A DNA stretch of 64,000 bases, taken from the NCBI GenBank assembly GCA_029465975.1, contig CM055730.1:8855758-8919757 (forward strand). The letters are read 5' to 3'. Source of the DNA: Dallia pectoralis (taxonomy: Eukaryota; Chordata; Actinopteri; Esociformes; Umbridae). Under the pieces are notes generated by a model, which did not search any database, was not told the DNA's origin, and saw only the letters and a list, made by a program, of their open reading frames with translations. The first letter of the stretch is position 1. Every line of letters begins with the position of its first letter. Position numbers and translations under genes: made by a program. This document shows, piece by piece, positions 12,501 through 24,310 of the stretch.

Positions 12501-15500
12501 CCTGCTGTACAAAATATCCTGCTTTGATTTGGCGCTTTTATATCGTCTGGTCCCCCAGCAAATCCCAACACAGACATTTTATACCGATCCAAACTATTTT
12601 ATCCTGAAAATAAAGGTCTTTCCTCTGGCTACCGTGGTAACTAGATGTATTACAAGCGTACGAGAAAAAAATGTTTCTTACGTTCACCTTTAACGGATGA
12701 AAATTGTGGGACTAAATACGGGGGAGGCTAAATGGAAGGTTGTCGAGTAAAAAGCGCTCCTGTTTTTGCTGTGAAGTCTCAAGCCTACGGTCGATAATGA
12801 GTTTCATTTGTCAATGTTTCATGAGGTTAATACTGTATGGAGTTGGGAGAGTTGGAAGATTAATTGGTGCATGTTTCGTCTGCATTATCTATGCTTATTT
12901 CTTTCAGGTTTTTAAGTAATGTTATAATAAAAAAAGCCCTGCCTGCTTAAAGGTGAGACACACATAAACCATGTAAGTTAGAACTGGAAGCTGTGGACCC
13001 GGCTGTCGTTGTACATTACCTTTAATGACCCTTAAGGGCTCGGGAGAGCGACTCGGTCAAGTGAATCGGAGAGAGATGCCAATAACGGTGGTACAAGCAA
13101 TAAGACTACAACTGTTGGATCTCTCTGGATATTACACATACCGACCCACGTCTTATATCTCAACTGAATTATGTTTCATGTGTCTTTTATTCTATTCCAA
13201 ATGAGGTCTTGTTTGAACGTAAACCCGTAATAGATCATGTAAATTATTCTGTTCGATCCCACGTTTGTGACAATCAGCTCTAAGGACGTGTGTATGTGTC
13301 CTACTAACGGCCTCAAACGTTCCTCGTCCGGGCAGTCTCTCTAGACAAGATTCCACACAAAATTCCAAGTTTTCTCCCAAGAAGATTCAATCACAAAGTT
13401 CAATATGCTGCCGGAGTTGGTTGGAGGTCACTATAATTAGCTGTTAATTAAGAATTGCATAAATAATTATCTAACAACATGTTGAACCTCGTAGAAGAAA
13501 GTAAAAAAAAATAGGATGTATACGGTAAACAAAGCAAACTTCAATTATTTGGACGTAAATGATCTGAGACAATGTAAGACATTTTATTGTTTACTGCCTG
13601 TTCATCGGTTTCCACCTGGGATGCTTGGTCACGTTGTTACAACTGTTATCTACATTATCCAGACGCCGTAACCACGGAAATGGCCGAAGGTTATCTAGAG
13701 GCTCAGGGCTTTAAATGGAAATGCTGTTCGGTTTTGTATGACTGACACTATTGGTCTTGTGTTGTGACATTGCTAATGTAGTCAAAAATGGTGGTGGAAA
13801 ACGACTTTGCCATCATCATCATCATGTTATCAAATGTTCTACCTGAGGTGGTTGTTCTGCCGTCTCTGGTCTCGTGTCCATCTCACCGTTATGGGATAGC
13901 AGCTCCTGCTTTGTTCCAGCTCCGCTCTGTTGTTGCACTAAAATGGTGATGCCAGTAGGTCCGTAAAGACACATTTTCCCTGCATGTTTTTTCAACATAT
14001 TCTAAAGCCATCCACTACTCTGTTGAATAAAGTGTACTTAGGTTTACTGCATTGTGTCATTGTTGCACTTAGCTTCCTTCAGATGACTTAACTAAACATA
14101 CCCTTTCCACGACAAGTACGTCTGCTAAATGACAAAAATTAAATGGTGAAAACATTACAGAGTAGTTTGGGCTGTTGTCTTATGATCATTTCTAAATTTA
14201 AACAGCTTGTCAGAGCAATTCATTAACCACAATACGGATGAATTCCACACACATTTTTAAGATGAGAAGTGTTTAGATGATTCCAGTGTGATAACATTGT
14301 ATATTTGTATATATATTATAGAGTTTCTGCACCGTTTACAGGCCAACACAATATATGAAGATAAATCAGTGTAAGTTCCTGTCCAAACCTGCCATTACCC
14401 AAGGTGGCAGGAAAATGACCGGTGAATTCCTTGGCCCTTGACAGCACACACACCTGTTCAACACGGTTGACTTTATGGCAGACAGGAAGTAGGTCATCAT
14501 GGCGGTTAACATATTTTTGTGACAACCGGAGCCCCGAGGGAGTTCAGAACCTTAAAAATACATTGACGCACTGGCACCTCTTTGAGTTTCTTACCTGGTA
14601 CCAAAGTGCTAATTACACTCTGAGGTAAAATGAAACGTATTATCGGACAGATTTACCCCGTTCCCCCTAACCTCACTATGTTTTGCACTTTTTATTTATT
14701 GTCAGTTCTTCTTTAATGTTTTAGTAAATGTACATACATATTATAGATTACATTACCTAGGCTACGCTCTGTTTGTGTATATCTTCTGACAACGCAAATG
14801 GAGGGTTTGTTGCAAGACTCTGTAACAAGACCACAAGAAGGCAGTTTTAAAGCTAAGTAATTACTGAATGTCTCTTTGCAATGGTTCGAAGTGCTTTACC
14901 TAAAAGTGTCTCTCAAGAAAGCATTATGTATCCTCATTGTCCTATAAGTATATAAGCATTATATGTGTAGCCTTATTTCAGATACATAGGTCAGTTAAGG
15001 TAATTATGTAAAGGCCAAAGCATCACACCTCTAATTATAATTACGTCTACATCTGCCATGTTGGTCTTTTTTTGTGGGATGGTAATATGCTCCTTCGTTA
15101 TGTTATTCCTTCCAAATGGACATCATTTCTTTACAGAAATGTCAGCGTTTGATAGGTGATGCTCATATACTTGATAACCGTTTCCAAAACGATTGTGTTC
15201 TCTGCCAAATAAGTGAATTTAGCCAAAATGTGTTAGATAAAAATATTGTTATTAATTGCTTTGTTTTCTCTAACTGAACTTATTATTCACTTTTTCAGAT
15301 AACTTTTGTGGCCCCAGAGACTTCTCATATGCCACCCAGTCGACCCTTATTGGAAATGGCCCAAAAATAAAAATAATGAGACGTTGATGTCTTATAATTG
15401 CTTTTCTATTTTAGCAATAGCATCATTTTTCCAAGCGCTCATAGTGTAATAAAGACTAAACAGTAATTAGTCCCCGTTTAAAGTCTTTAACGTCATTCAC

Positions 15501-16425
15501 CTTTTGACCATGAAAATAGTTGTGGTGTCTGTAGAATGTTGATAACAAATGATGTGACTGAATGATGTGACAGAATAGAAAAGTGTACCTTTACATTATG
15601 TTTATGATTTGTTCAGTTGAATATAGTGAGTTTGTGTAGATCAATGTCATCAATGAGAATATGATGTAGTATGGGTTGTTTGTATTAGTTTTGGAGTGAT
15701 TTATAACATCCTTAGACACATTTGCAGGTTGTGGTTCATGTCAGCAGTGTGTGCATAACAAATGTATTTGGTGGATCAACTACAAACATTTTGGGAAAAT
15801 AATGCCAAGAATTTGTGAACTTTATCTTTAACAAAATAAATAAATATTGTATGAAGTGTAACATATAGATAAGTTACAATTGAATAGCTTTTTCTATAAA
15901 TAAATTGACAATATCAATGTCTAAGCTTCCCTCAGGGACAGATGGCCTGTGTTATACTTTGAATGTGAGTAAGTCCAATGGAGAAGTTTAAATGACAAAG
16001 CAATCAATATTGACACCACATCTTTCTGTCAATACCATTTTCCATCAACTTTCGACACTCCCTTCATTAATGGATAAAGACTTATACCCTATTATAAGAC
16101 ATGGCATATTTTTTGATACTGTAATTTATACTGACCAATCCTTGGTGGCACTGAGTCGTTGCAAGATCTGATTTCTGATACATATTTGCCAAGCTGAGTG
16201 GGGTGCAATTCACCAGCACCGTGTTTGGAGGGTAAGTAATATTTTAGGGTTGTCTTTAGTTACCTTGATTTTAAATCCAGGTGGAGCGAATATTGTGATA
16301 AGTAGCAGAAATGCATCAGAAGTGCTTTAGAGAAGACAGATATCTCAACATTAAGTATCCCCTTATAATTAACTGCATGTTTTGCACATAGTTTCAGCCC
16401 ATTGGGGCAACAAACATCTTTGGAC
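12501..16425. other. intergenic, no gene seen
   Basis: Unique AT-rich sequence with short open frames only, apart from the SINE/LINE tail listed near 14.1 kb. No splice-bounded coding segment or RNA gene could be recognised. Confidence 0.5.
14100..14150 (+). mobile_element. SINE/LINE 3' tail remnant
   Basis: The segment AAGTACGTCTGCTAAATGAC followed by an A-rich AAATTAAATGG strongly resembles the common fish retroposon tail 'agcgtctgctaaatgac...aaatg' shared by salmonid tRNA-derived SINEs and their partner LINE. The body upstream is not recognisable, so this is a short decayed fragment. Confidence 0.6.
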
Positions 16426-17212
16426 AATTAGCGTCACATCCATTCTTTAATAGGCAGGTGTGTTTATTGGCTTCACATTCGTTCTTTATTAGGCAGATGT
16501 GTTTAATGTGTTCACATCCGTTCTTTATTAGGCAGGTGTGTTTATTGGGTTCACATCCGTTCTTTATTATGCAGGTGTGTTTAATGTGTTCACATTCGCT
16601 CTTTATTATGCAGGTGTGTTTATTGGCTACACATCCGTTCATTACTAGGCAGGTGTGTTAATTGGCTACACATCCGTTCTTTATTATGCAGGTGTGTTTA
16701 ATGTGTTCACATTCGCTCTTTATTATGCAGGTGTGTTTATTGGCTACACATCCATTCTTTATTATGCAGGTGTGTTTAATGTGTTCACATTCGCTCTTTA
16801 TTATTCAGGTGTGTTTATTGGCTACACATCCGTTCTTTATTAGGCAGGTGTGTTTATTGGGTTCACATCCGTTCTTTATTAGGCAGGTGTGTTAATTGGC
16901 TACACATCTATTCTTTATTATGCAGGTGTGTTTATTGGCTACACATCCGTTCTTTATTAGGCAGGTGTGTTTATTAGCTTCACATCCATTCTTTATTAGG
17001 CAGGTGTGTTAATTGGCTACACATCTATTCTTTATTATGCAGGTGTGTTTATTGGCTACACATCCGTTCTTTATTAGGCAGGTGTGTTTATTAGCTTCAC
17101 ATCCATTCTTTATTAGGCAGGTGTGTTTATTGGCTACACATCCGTTCTTTATTAGGCAGGTGTGTTAATTGGCTACACATCTATTCTTTATTAGGCAGGT
17201 GTGTTTATTGGC
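16426..17212. repeat. 39-bp minisatellite
   Basis: About 20 tandem copies of a 39-bp unit made of GGCAGGTGTGTTTATTGG, CTTCACATCCGTTC and TTTATTA. Unit variants include TAATGTGTTCACA in place of TATTGGCTTCACA, GCTACACATC, and ATGCAGG in place of AGGCAGG. Because 39 is a multiple of three, frames stay open on both strands and give spurious repetitive ORFs of 60-80 codons. Variants recur in blocks of two units, suggesting duplication of longer segments. Confidence 0.95.
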
Positions 17213-19139
17213 TTTATTAGTACATGTACAAGAGCATCGTTAATGTCTAGTCTTAATTCTAGCCTTTGCATTTTGAAGCCTGTTGCTGATGTTTTAGCAC
17301 AATTTTGATGAACAGCTTATCTGAATATCATATCACTTCCACCGATTCAACAGATTATGACCGCTTTCACAGTGACGCAAATAATGTTGATCATCTCTTA
17401 ACAGAGCCAGGGTTAAACAGGTATATGAACAATCTGTTTTTTTGTAATGATGCTGGACTTATATGTAGATAGCTTCTGGACTTTGTGTGTGCAATGCAGT
17501 TTCTTATTTTTGTACTTTTTTCCAGCGTGTACAGCCAGAGAGCTATTGAAGAAAATGTGATGCTATCACACAATGTCTATTGGGAGTATCAATCTATTCT
17601 GTGGGGGTGGGGGTGACAGTTTTAAATTTGCGAAAAATTACCTCCCCATAAATGACAAGGAATTCATTAATCTTTGAAATGCACCATCGAAGTAGTCACT
17701 GCAGTTGGTTAGCCATAAATGTGTGGGCAATATTTCTCTGTAAAGAATTTCTAATACTCTACGGATCATGGTGTCATCCCTCTTTTTGTGTAATAAAATG
17801 GCCTCAGTTTATCAGATAATAGTCTTCTTCTTCATTTCAGATTCCTTATATGAAAGACTTTGGCAGGCGGAGGCGAAATGTTTTTCAAAATCATTCTTTT
17901 CTTGTTTTAATGGTGCCTGCTAGAAATTGGAGTGAGAAATCATGTGGTGATTTTGTACCACAGAATCACTGATAATGTGCGTGTGGGAACCTTAATGAGC
18001 AATTGAAATTCAATTAAAACTCAACGTTACTGTAATGATGGAGTAATTTGTCTAACAACGAGAGGTAAAAAATGGAGCGACGTATTTGGGGGATCCCAAT
18101 CAAATCCTCCGATCCTCACAGGGTCCCAGCTGTCCTCGTCGTTCATTGAAATGACCTCTCATCTTAAAGAAAACCCTTGATTGATTTTAGGGTAAGCAAA
18201 AGTTACCGATGCAATCTGATTCAAAGCTTGCAGACTAGAATACAAACGGTTTGTGACAACACCACCTCGCTTTGCATCAGCCTTCCCTTTCAGGTATTTC
18301 TTTACAGTAAACACATTGCAAATTTAAAATTCTTTGCATGCATGAAACTGCCCGAAGTTTTATTCGTGCTCTCCTTTTCATGTTAGGGTTCAGTTCATAA
18401 TGTTTTGTTCCACAGAGAAGTTTCCTGCAGGTACGGTCTATTCTGAGATTTCATTTTTTCACAACACGACGTACCCTGACTGAGCCACGTTACCTTTATA
18501 CCACCATAAAGAACTACGATTGTTTAGACTGGGACAAAATTGTTTGTAAGAACACACAGCTAATAGTTGTGTAGCGGAGGTGTCAGCGTGTGAAGCGGCG
18601 TGTGTGTAACAGAATGACTGGGAGGTGTCTACAGCCTGTTGTGGGTCCCCAGTGGGTAACTGCTGTGGGAACACAGAGCAGGAAAACAAATGAGCTGCCC
18701 CGTTTCTCCTCATTCATCAGCTGGGAAGCTACTGTAGCGTTCCCTTCTCCCATGAGGCCTAGTCCCCACTGCTATCTGACAACCTATCCTCCTGTTGGAT
18801 CTGCTCATGGTACCCCCCCTCCCCACACCACACACCCCTCTACCATCTAATAAAATGAATACTTCGCTGTTATTTTAGGTTTCTTGGAGGGTAAAGCAAA
18901 CAGCAGTGTGACTGTTTTAAGGTCTCAATGTACTGCCTCTGTGATCACAGCCAGACCTGCACCAGAGAGCAATTTACAATGACTTCGGTTGGAGGTGTGA
19001 TCACTACATGGCATATATTACTCAATACATTCTGTGTACCATGTTGTAAAAGCATCATATAAACTCGCGAATTAAATATCTGCAGCTTGATCATAATTAC
19101 CTCCACGGAGCTGACATCAAAATGCCTTGTTTTAAAGAC
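17213..19139. other. intergenic, no gene seen
   Basis: Unique sequence with a short G-rich run near 17602-17614 and a C-rich patch near 18811-18840. Open frames are below 90 codons and overlap on both strands. No gene could be supported. Confidence 0.5.
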
Positions 19140-19295
19140 CTTTTGAATAAAGGTCTAAGACCTGGAAGGTTGCTATGAATGTAAAATGCATGTATTTTAT
19201 TATTTCTTCTTTTCTCTTTTGTGAAGCACATTGAGTTGCTCCTATGTATGACTTGTGCTATATAAATTAACTGGCTTGCTTGTCCTTGCCAACAT
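19140..19295 (+). mobile_element. LINE/SINE 3' tail remnant
   Basis: The stretch GTGAAGCACATTGAGTTGC followed by TGTGCTATATAAATTAACT and TTGCTTGTCCTTGCC is the widely shared vertebrate retroposon 3' end ('aagcactttgagttgc ... gtgctatataaataaa ... ttgcc'). It is a mutated short fragment; the 5' body is not recognised. Confidence 0.75.
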
Positions 19296-19740
19296 CAGAT
19301 CTCCAAACAGATATTAGGATTTGTCTTCACATGTTCCTTTGCCTTGATCAAACATCATCCTTGCAAACATTGTTGATCTTATAATTCTCTTTTTTCTATG
19401 ACTATTTGTGTACCAGTGTAGAGTTCTTTATAAGTCTGAAAGTCATGAACACTAGAATGATGTGTCCAACATTATATATCCAACATTAGCGCCAGCCAAC
19501 CACACTTTATATTAAACCCTGGGGTATGGGGCTAAGATGCTGTTCACACGTGTAGCAAACACATCTGAGTATGCTCCATCAAAAGCCTAACACGCTGTTT
19601 GTCTCAGATGAGATTCAGTTAGCTAGATAACCCATCTGGCAAATTAGAGCTGAAAGAGTGAGGCCAATGTGTTAACTCTGAGATGTGACAATAATAATAA
19701 TATTTTTCACAATGCTGAATTCAGCGTAACAAACTCAATA

Positions 19741-20330
19741 ATCACAAAAATGTGAGTACACCGATCACATTTTTGTAAATATTTGATTATATCTTTTCAT
19801 GTGACACCACTGAAGAAATGACCCTCCAAGACCTCCAAGACGACCACTGCCTTGCTAAAGCTAGGGGTAAAGGTGATGGACTGGCCAAACATGTCTCCAG
19901 ACCTAAACCCTATTAAGCATATGTGGGGCGTCCTCAAACAGAAGGTGGAGGAGCGCAAGGTCTCTTACATCCACCAGCTCTGTGATGTCATCATGGAGGA
20001 GTAGAAGAGGACTCCAGTGGCAACCTGTGAAGCTCTGGTGAACTCCATGCCCAAGAGGGTAAAGGAAGTGCTGGAAAATAATGGTGGCCACACAAAATAC
20101 TGACACTTTGGCCCCAATATGAACATTTTCACTTTTGTTGCCAGCGGTTCAGATATTAATGGCTGTGAGTTATTTTGAGGGGACAGCATACATACGCTGT
20201 TATATAAGCTGTACACTCAATACATTAAATTGTAGCAAAGTGTAATTTCTTCAGTGTTGTCACATGAAAAGACATAATCAAATATTTACAAAAATGTGAC
20301 GGGTCTACTCACTTTTGTGAGATACAGTTT
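19741..20330 (+). mobile_element. Tc1-like element, internally deleted, with inverted ends
   Basis: Inverted ends of about 80 bp face each other: the left end at 19743-19825 contains CACATTTTTGTAAATATTTG, and the right end at about 20240-20328 contains the same sequence inverted, next to TTTCATGTGACA. Between them only the last part of a Tc1 transposase remains, in frame from 19834 to 20103. The left end is joined almost directly to this part, so the DNA-binding and first two catalytic regions are gone. The first few bases of the left terminus have also diverged. This is a non-autonomous, inactive copy. Confidence 0.92.
19834..20103 (+). pseudogene. Tc1-like transposase C-terminal fragment
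   Basis: Ninety codons in one frame include VMDWPNMSPDLNPIKHMWG, the classic third catalytic block of Tc1 transposases, and end with ENNGGHTKY and a stop. The catalytic Glu of the family's NPIE motif is Lys here, and an in-frame TAG interrupts the frame at 20002-20004. Upstream transposase sequence is missing. Function is lost; no coding role is inferred. Confidence 0.92.
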
Positions 20331-23300
20331 ATTTATACACCAAGGCAATAGAAAAATACAGTTCTCAGTTCAATATCTTTTACTAGATGATTCCCCAGAT
20401 CAATGTACCCCTAAAAGAACAGCGGGCACCACGTAAGTATATAAACCAACACGGGACAATAGAGAACAACTGTGGCATCAGGTAACATTCAGAAAGAACA
20501 CTTGGGTTTTACTTTAGTTATTTCTTGGATACACACAAAAGAATCAAAGGATTTGTGGAGTGCTGCTGGAGAAGATGGTGGAAAGATTTCTCCACACGTC
20601 AGGAGGTTAGGAGACTTTTCCCTGCCAACAGCTCCCAGCAGACATTTAAAGAGGTGGACATCAGCTGCCCTTAAAGCGATGCTAACCCATTTTTTTACGT
20701 AGAACACAAGCTTTGCTGAGCTTTCTTTACTAATGCCATTTACACTAGTAACCACACTTTGGGTTTTGTCGTGTACTTGAATAGATAATGTTGGGATCTT
20801 GTCAGTGGTGTCATGTCTCATTCAGTAATCTTTAGACATGAGTAATTTTAACAAATACTTTCCATTTTTCCCCTGTCTGACAAAGAGAAGGCACTCTGTG
20901 TGAAAACATTAGTTGCCGAACAGTGACATGCACTCAGACATATCTATTAGCATTTACTCCCTACTGATCTGTCAGTAAGACCTAACACTTAACTGTCAGA
21001 AATTCATTTAAAATGTTTACCAGTCGCTCCTTTGAAAAATAAAAACGTCTAAATTGGGATCTCTCACCAACTGTTAGACAACATCTAACAACCACATCAG
21101 GAAGCATTTTGGACATCAGGGAAAAAGCTAAAACATTTATATTAGTGTAGTTTCACTTTACTTTCACATCTCATATCAATTCTCCAGTTCTCGAAATGTG
21201 TTTTCGAAACATATTTTTGTTTTCTCACAAGATCACATTATTTCAGTAATTACAGCGCCCTGTTAGTTCTTCCGCATGTCACATTTTACACTGATATTTA
21301 CATATCTGTCCATAAATCTGCTGGATTGAAACAATTTGGATGTGCGGCCTGCCCGGTTTGTTGTATCTCCACCAGCGTACACAGAGGTGCACCTATAATG
21401 TTCATTAATAACAGCCCACCATAATTGTAAGCCTTATTTATTGACATTGTGTAACTCCATTACACTACCATGATATGTATTTAGTGTTTATTAAGAAGTG
21501 TCTATGCACAATGCTTCCATATCCGTATCCGGCGCAGAGTTTAATTAGCCCTTGAAAATCTCGATCATTTTCGCTCCCTTGTCTTGAAGGAGTGTGCCAA
21601 GACACGGGCCATGCCTGAAAATAGAGTGGTGAGGGTAAGGTGGTGATTTGGGTCTCAGATTTCCTCATTTGCATATGCCGGGTTAAGAGAAAAGCAAAAG
21701 CATGTGTAGAGTACAGACCTCACCACACTTAGCTCGTTTTGTTGTCTATCTATTTGCTGCACACCGTCATTTGCTACCATGATGATTGTGGCTGCATCAC
21801 TGCACATGTTTTAAGTGTTTACATGGTAGCCACCTCATCTACGGTAACTCTCTCCTTTAGTAATGAAACCCAGTTTAAATTAGAAACACCAAATGACATG
21901 CTTGAACGGGGCTCCGGAATGTGCTTACTAAATGGTCATTTCTCCAAAGGATGCCGTGATTGAATTTTGTACACAAGCACTTCTGCCAAAACATAATTAC
22001 ACCTCATTTTCTTCCACACCTTTATTGAGCATGCGAGGGGGGGTGGAGGGGGATTCCCGAAACGAAACATCTGAAATAATCTTAGCACTCGGAGCATGCA
22101 CAATTCAATCCTTTAAGAAAATGGTTTCCTGACCTCCAAAGAGGCGTGACTAGATGGAGGCAGGAAACTACGATTGGTCCACTAAGAAATGAGCTGTCCA
22201 CATCGTATTCATGAAACACTGTAAAATCAATGTACTCTTCCTCCAAGCTGCCAACAGCACTCAGATTCGAACACTGACACCACTGACAAACGTCTGTTGT
22301 GCAAATGTAAAACATATCAGATGAAGTGACATGTTTTCATTCCAAATCACGGCCAGATCTCTTCTCCACAGCATTCACACAGCGAGAACTGACTGAGGTT
22401 AGCTTGTTATACATTTGGGACACCATTCCGGTCGTTTTAGTGGACATAATAACCTTTACAAAAGGATGGGAGTGTGGACATATGTAACAGAGTTAGATAT
22501 GTAGTGCAATTGTTATTATGATGTTCGCCAAAACAACTGAACAGCCTTATTTAATAATTGTAAATAGAGCCCCCTTTGGCCATTTGGTGTATTACACGTC
22601 TGTTGCATTAGTCTCGCGTTACTTCCCTACCTGATCAGAGAAGTTGTGTACTTTTGATCGGGTAGGTTCGGTGTACAAATGCTCCGACCATTTAGATCGA
22701 TTATTTTGCTGTACGTTGTATGTTCGTGTTAATCCCAGCACAGTTCCTATATATTTATGAGACAAAAGTGTATGTTAAGCGAGTATTCCCAAATGTTAAT
22801 TAGTTGTTGTTCGTGTGTTAACATTCTGGTTGTATGTCTCATTTAATAGCAAGCACTGATAGTGTCTATGGGATATTTACGTCGTACATGTAACTTATGT
22901 AATGCAATGTTTTCTTATATGTGCAGATGCTGTAAATGTTAACGCCAAATTGTAAAAGAAGTTTCTTGATTTATCTTCCCAAAGAAATAAAAGGAAGAAG
23001 AGTTTCAACATTTCGCCTCCGGTCTCCTAATATCTGACCATTGTTACACATACAATATATCATATGGAACCCTACACTTTTCACAGCTGCACGCAGTTTG
23101 AGATAAAAAAAAAACATGGTAAGTCACAGAAAAGTATGATTTCTTGGAAAGTGCCAGGTTGGTTCAAGATATCATTCAATATACATTTAGATTATTTACA
23201 ATAATACATTTGCCTTACGTGTCTGTTGTGGGAAGATAAGAAACGATGTTAACAGTCAGCAGAAAGGTATTATTGCGAACAGGACAATGGATGGAACTAA

Positions 23301-24171
23301 TAGGTTGCACAAATATAAGCCTCACAATCAAGCTATTGGTTGTAATGGAATTCATATGCGAAACAGCAGTTGTTTGTATCACTGCAGAAAAGGTCAACTC
23401 TTGAGATCTGTTTGGGTTGGACAGAGTGTTCTTTACCCTACAAACACACCAGCAAAGGGATCCACACAGGTTTGAAAAGCTCTTGACTGCTCATTTGTTT
23501 TGGTCGTTTTTAACAAAAAAAGGTTTCTGTTGAAAACGTCGATGTCCTGTAAAAATGTAGAAAAGCCGAATATTTATTTTTGTGACTGACACTCATTCAT
23601 TTAGGGATGTGTAATTATTCACACATCCTCCATTTTGGCTCAGGAGGCACTGTTGTCATTACTGATGAGTGAAAGGTGTTATGGAATTATTTCTAATACC
23701 ACGTAATTAATGTTACTATACCTTTATCTCTAAAATAACATTAAGCAAATACACACCGAAACCAGACTCGAAATAAGAACAGAGAAGAGTATCTCTCAAG
23801 TTAACTCTAACAGTTTAATTGATAGATGAGGAAAAACCCTTTGACACACATACGGCAAACTGTAGTGTCAGGTATAATTTTTCCTAGAGTACAGGAGTAC
23901 AAAGTCACATATATATAGGGGTAAATTTACGCACACCCTTCCACACGAACTTATCAATACCGGATGGAGAACGGATGAGGCTTACACATGATCTAATTAA
24001 AATATACAGTAATATAGGAAATGTATGGAGCTGTCACAAAAACCCGAGGGTCACTCCTCAGTCAGGTCAAGGGAGGTCAGTTACAATTCGATTTGTGATG
24101 ACAACACATGAGGCGAACAAAGACATATACATATGATTACATACAGATTAGGCAAAACAGGACATCTGTTT
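20331..24171. other. intergenic, no gene seen
   Basis: Unique AT-rich sequence. Frames of 60-110 codons at 20.5-20.8 kb occur on both strands over the same bases and do not resemble a family. No splice-bounded exon could be argued for. Confidence 0.45.
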
Positions 24172-24310
24172 CTAGCATTGGGCCCCTCTAACAATGTAAA
24201 GCTTCTCGTAGATCCTGTTCTCCAGGGTCTCGTGCTTTCCGTTCTTAACGTTTTGGGCCCACTCAATGATGTCCATATCACATGTGAATATACGTTTTAT
24301 CTCACTATTA
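24172..24310 (-). other. orphan exon-like segment, unrecognised
   Basis: On the - strand a possible acceptor (GTTCAG, ending at 24311) is followed by an open stretch of 45 codons ending in TAG at 24172. The peptide contains DMDIIEWAQNVKNGKHETLE and then NRIYEKLYIVRGAQC. Its composition (charged, balanced, good third-position GC in the middle) looks like real protein and unlike neighbouring frames. I do not recognise the family. It could be a terminal exon of an unannotated gene, a processed pseudogene piece, or part of an old retroelement; chance is not excluded. Confidence 0.3.

Noticed and set aside
16394..16895. Repetitive frames on both strands (62-82 codons)
   Set aside because: Produced by the 39-bp minisatellite, whose unit length is a multiple of three.
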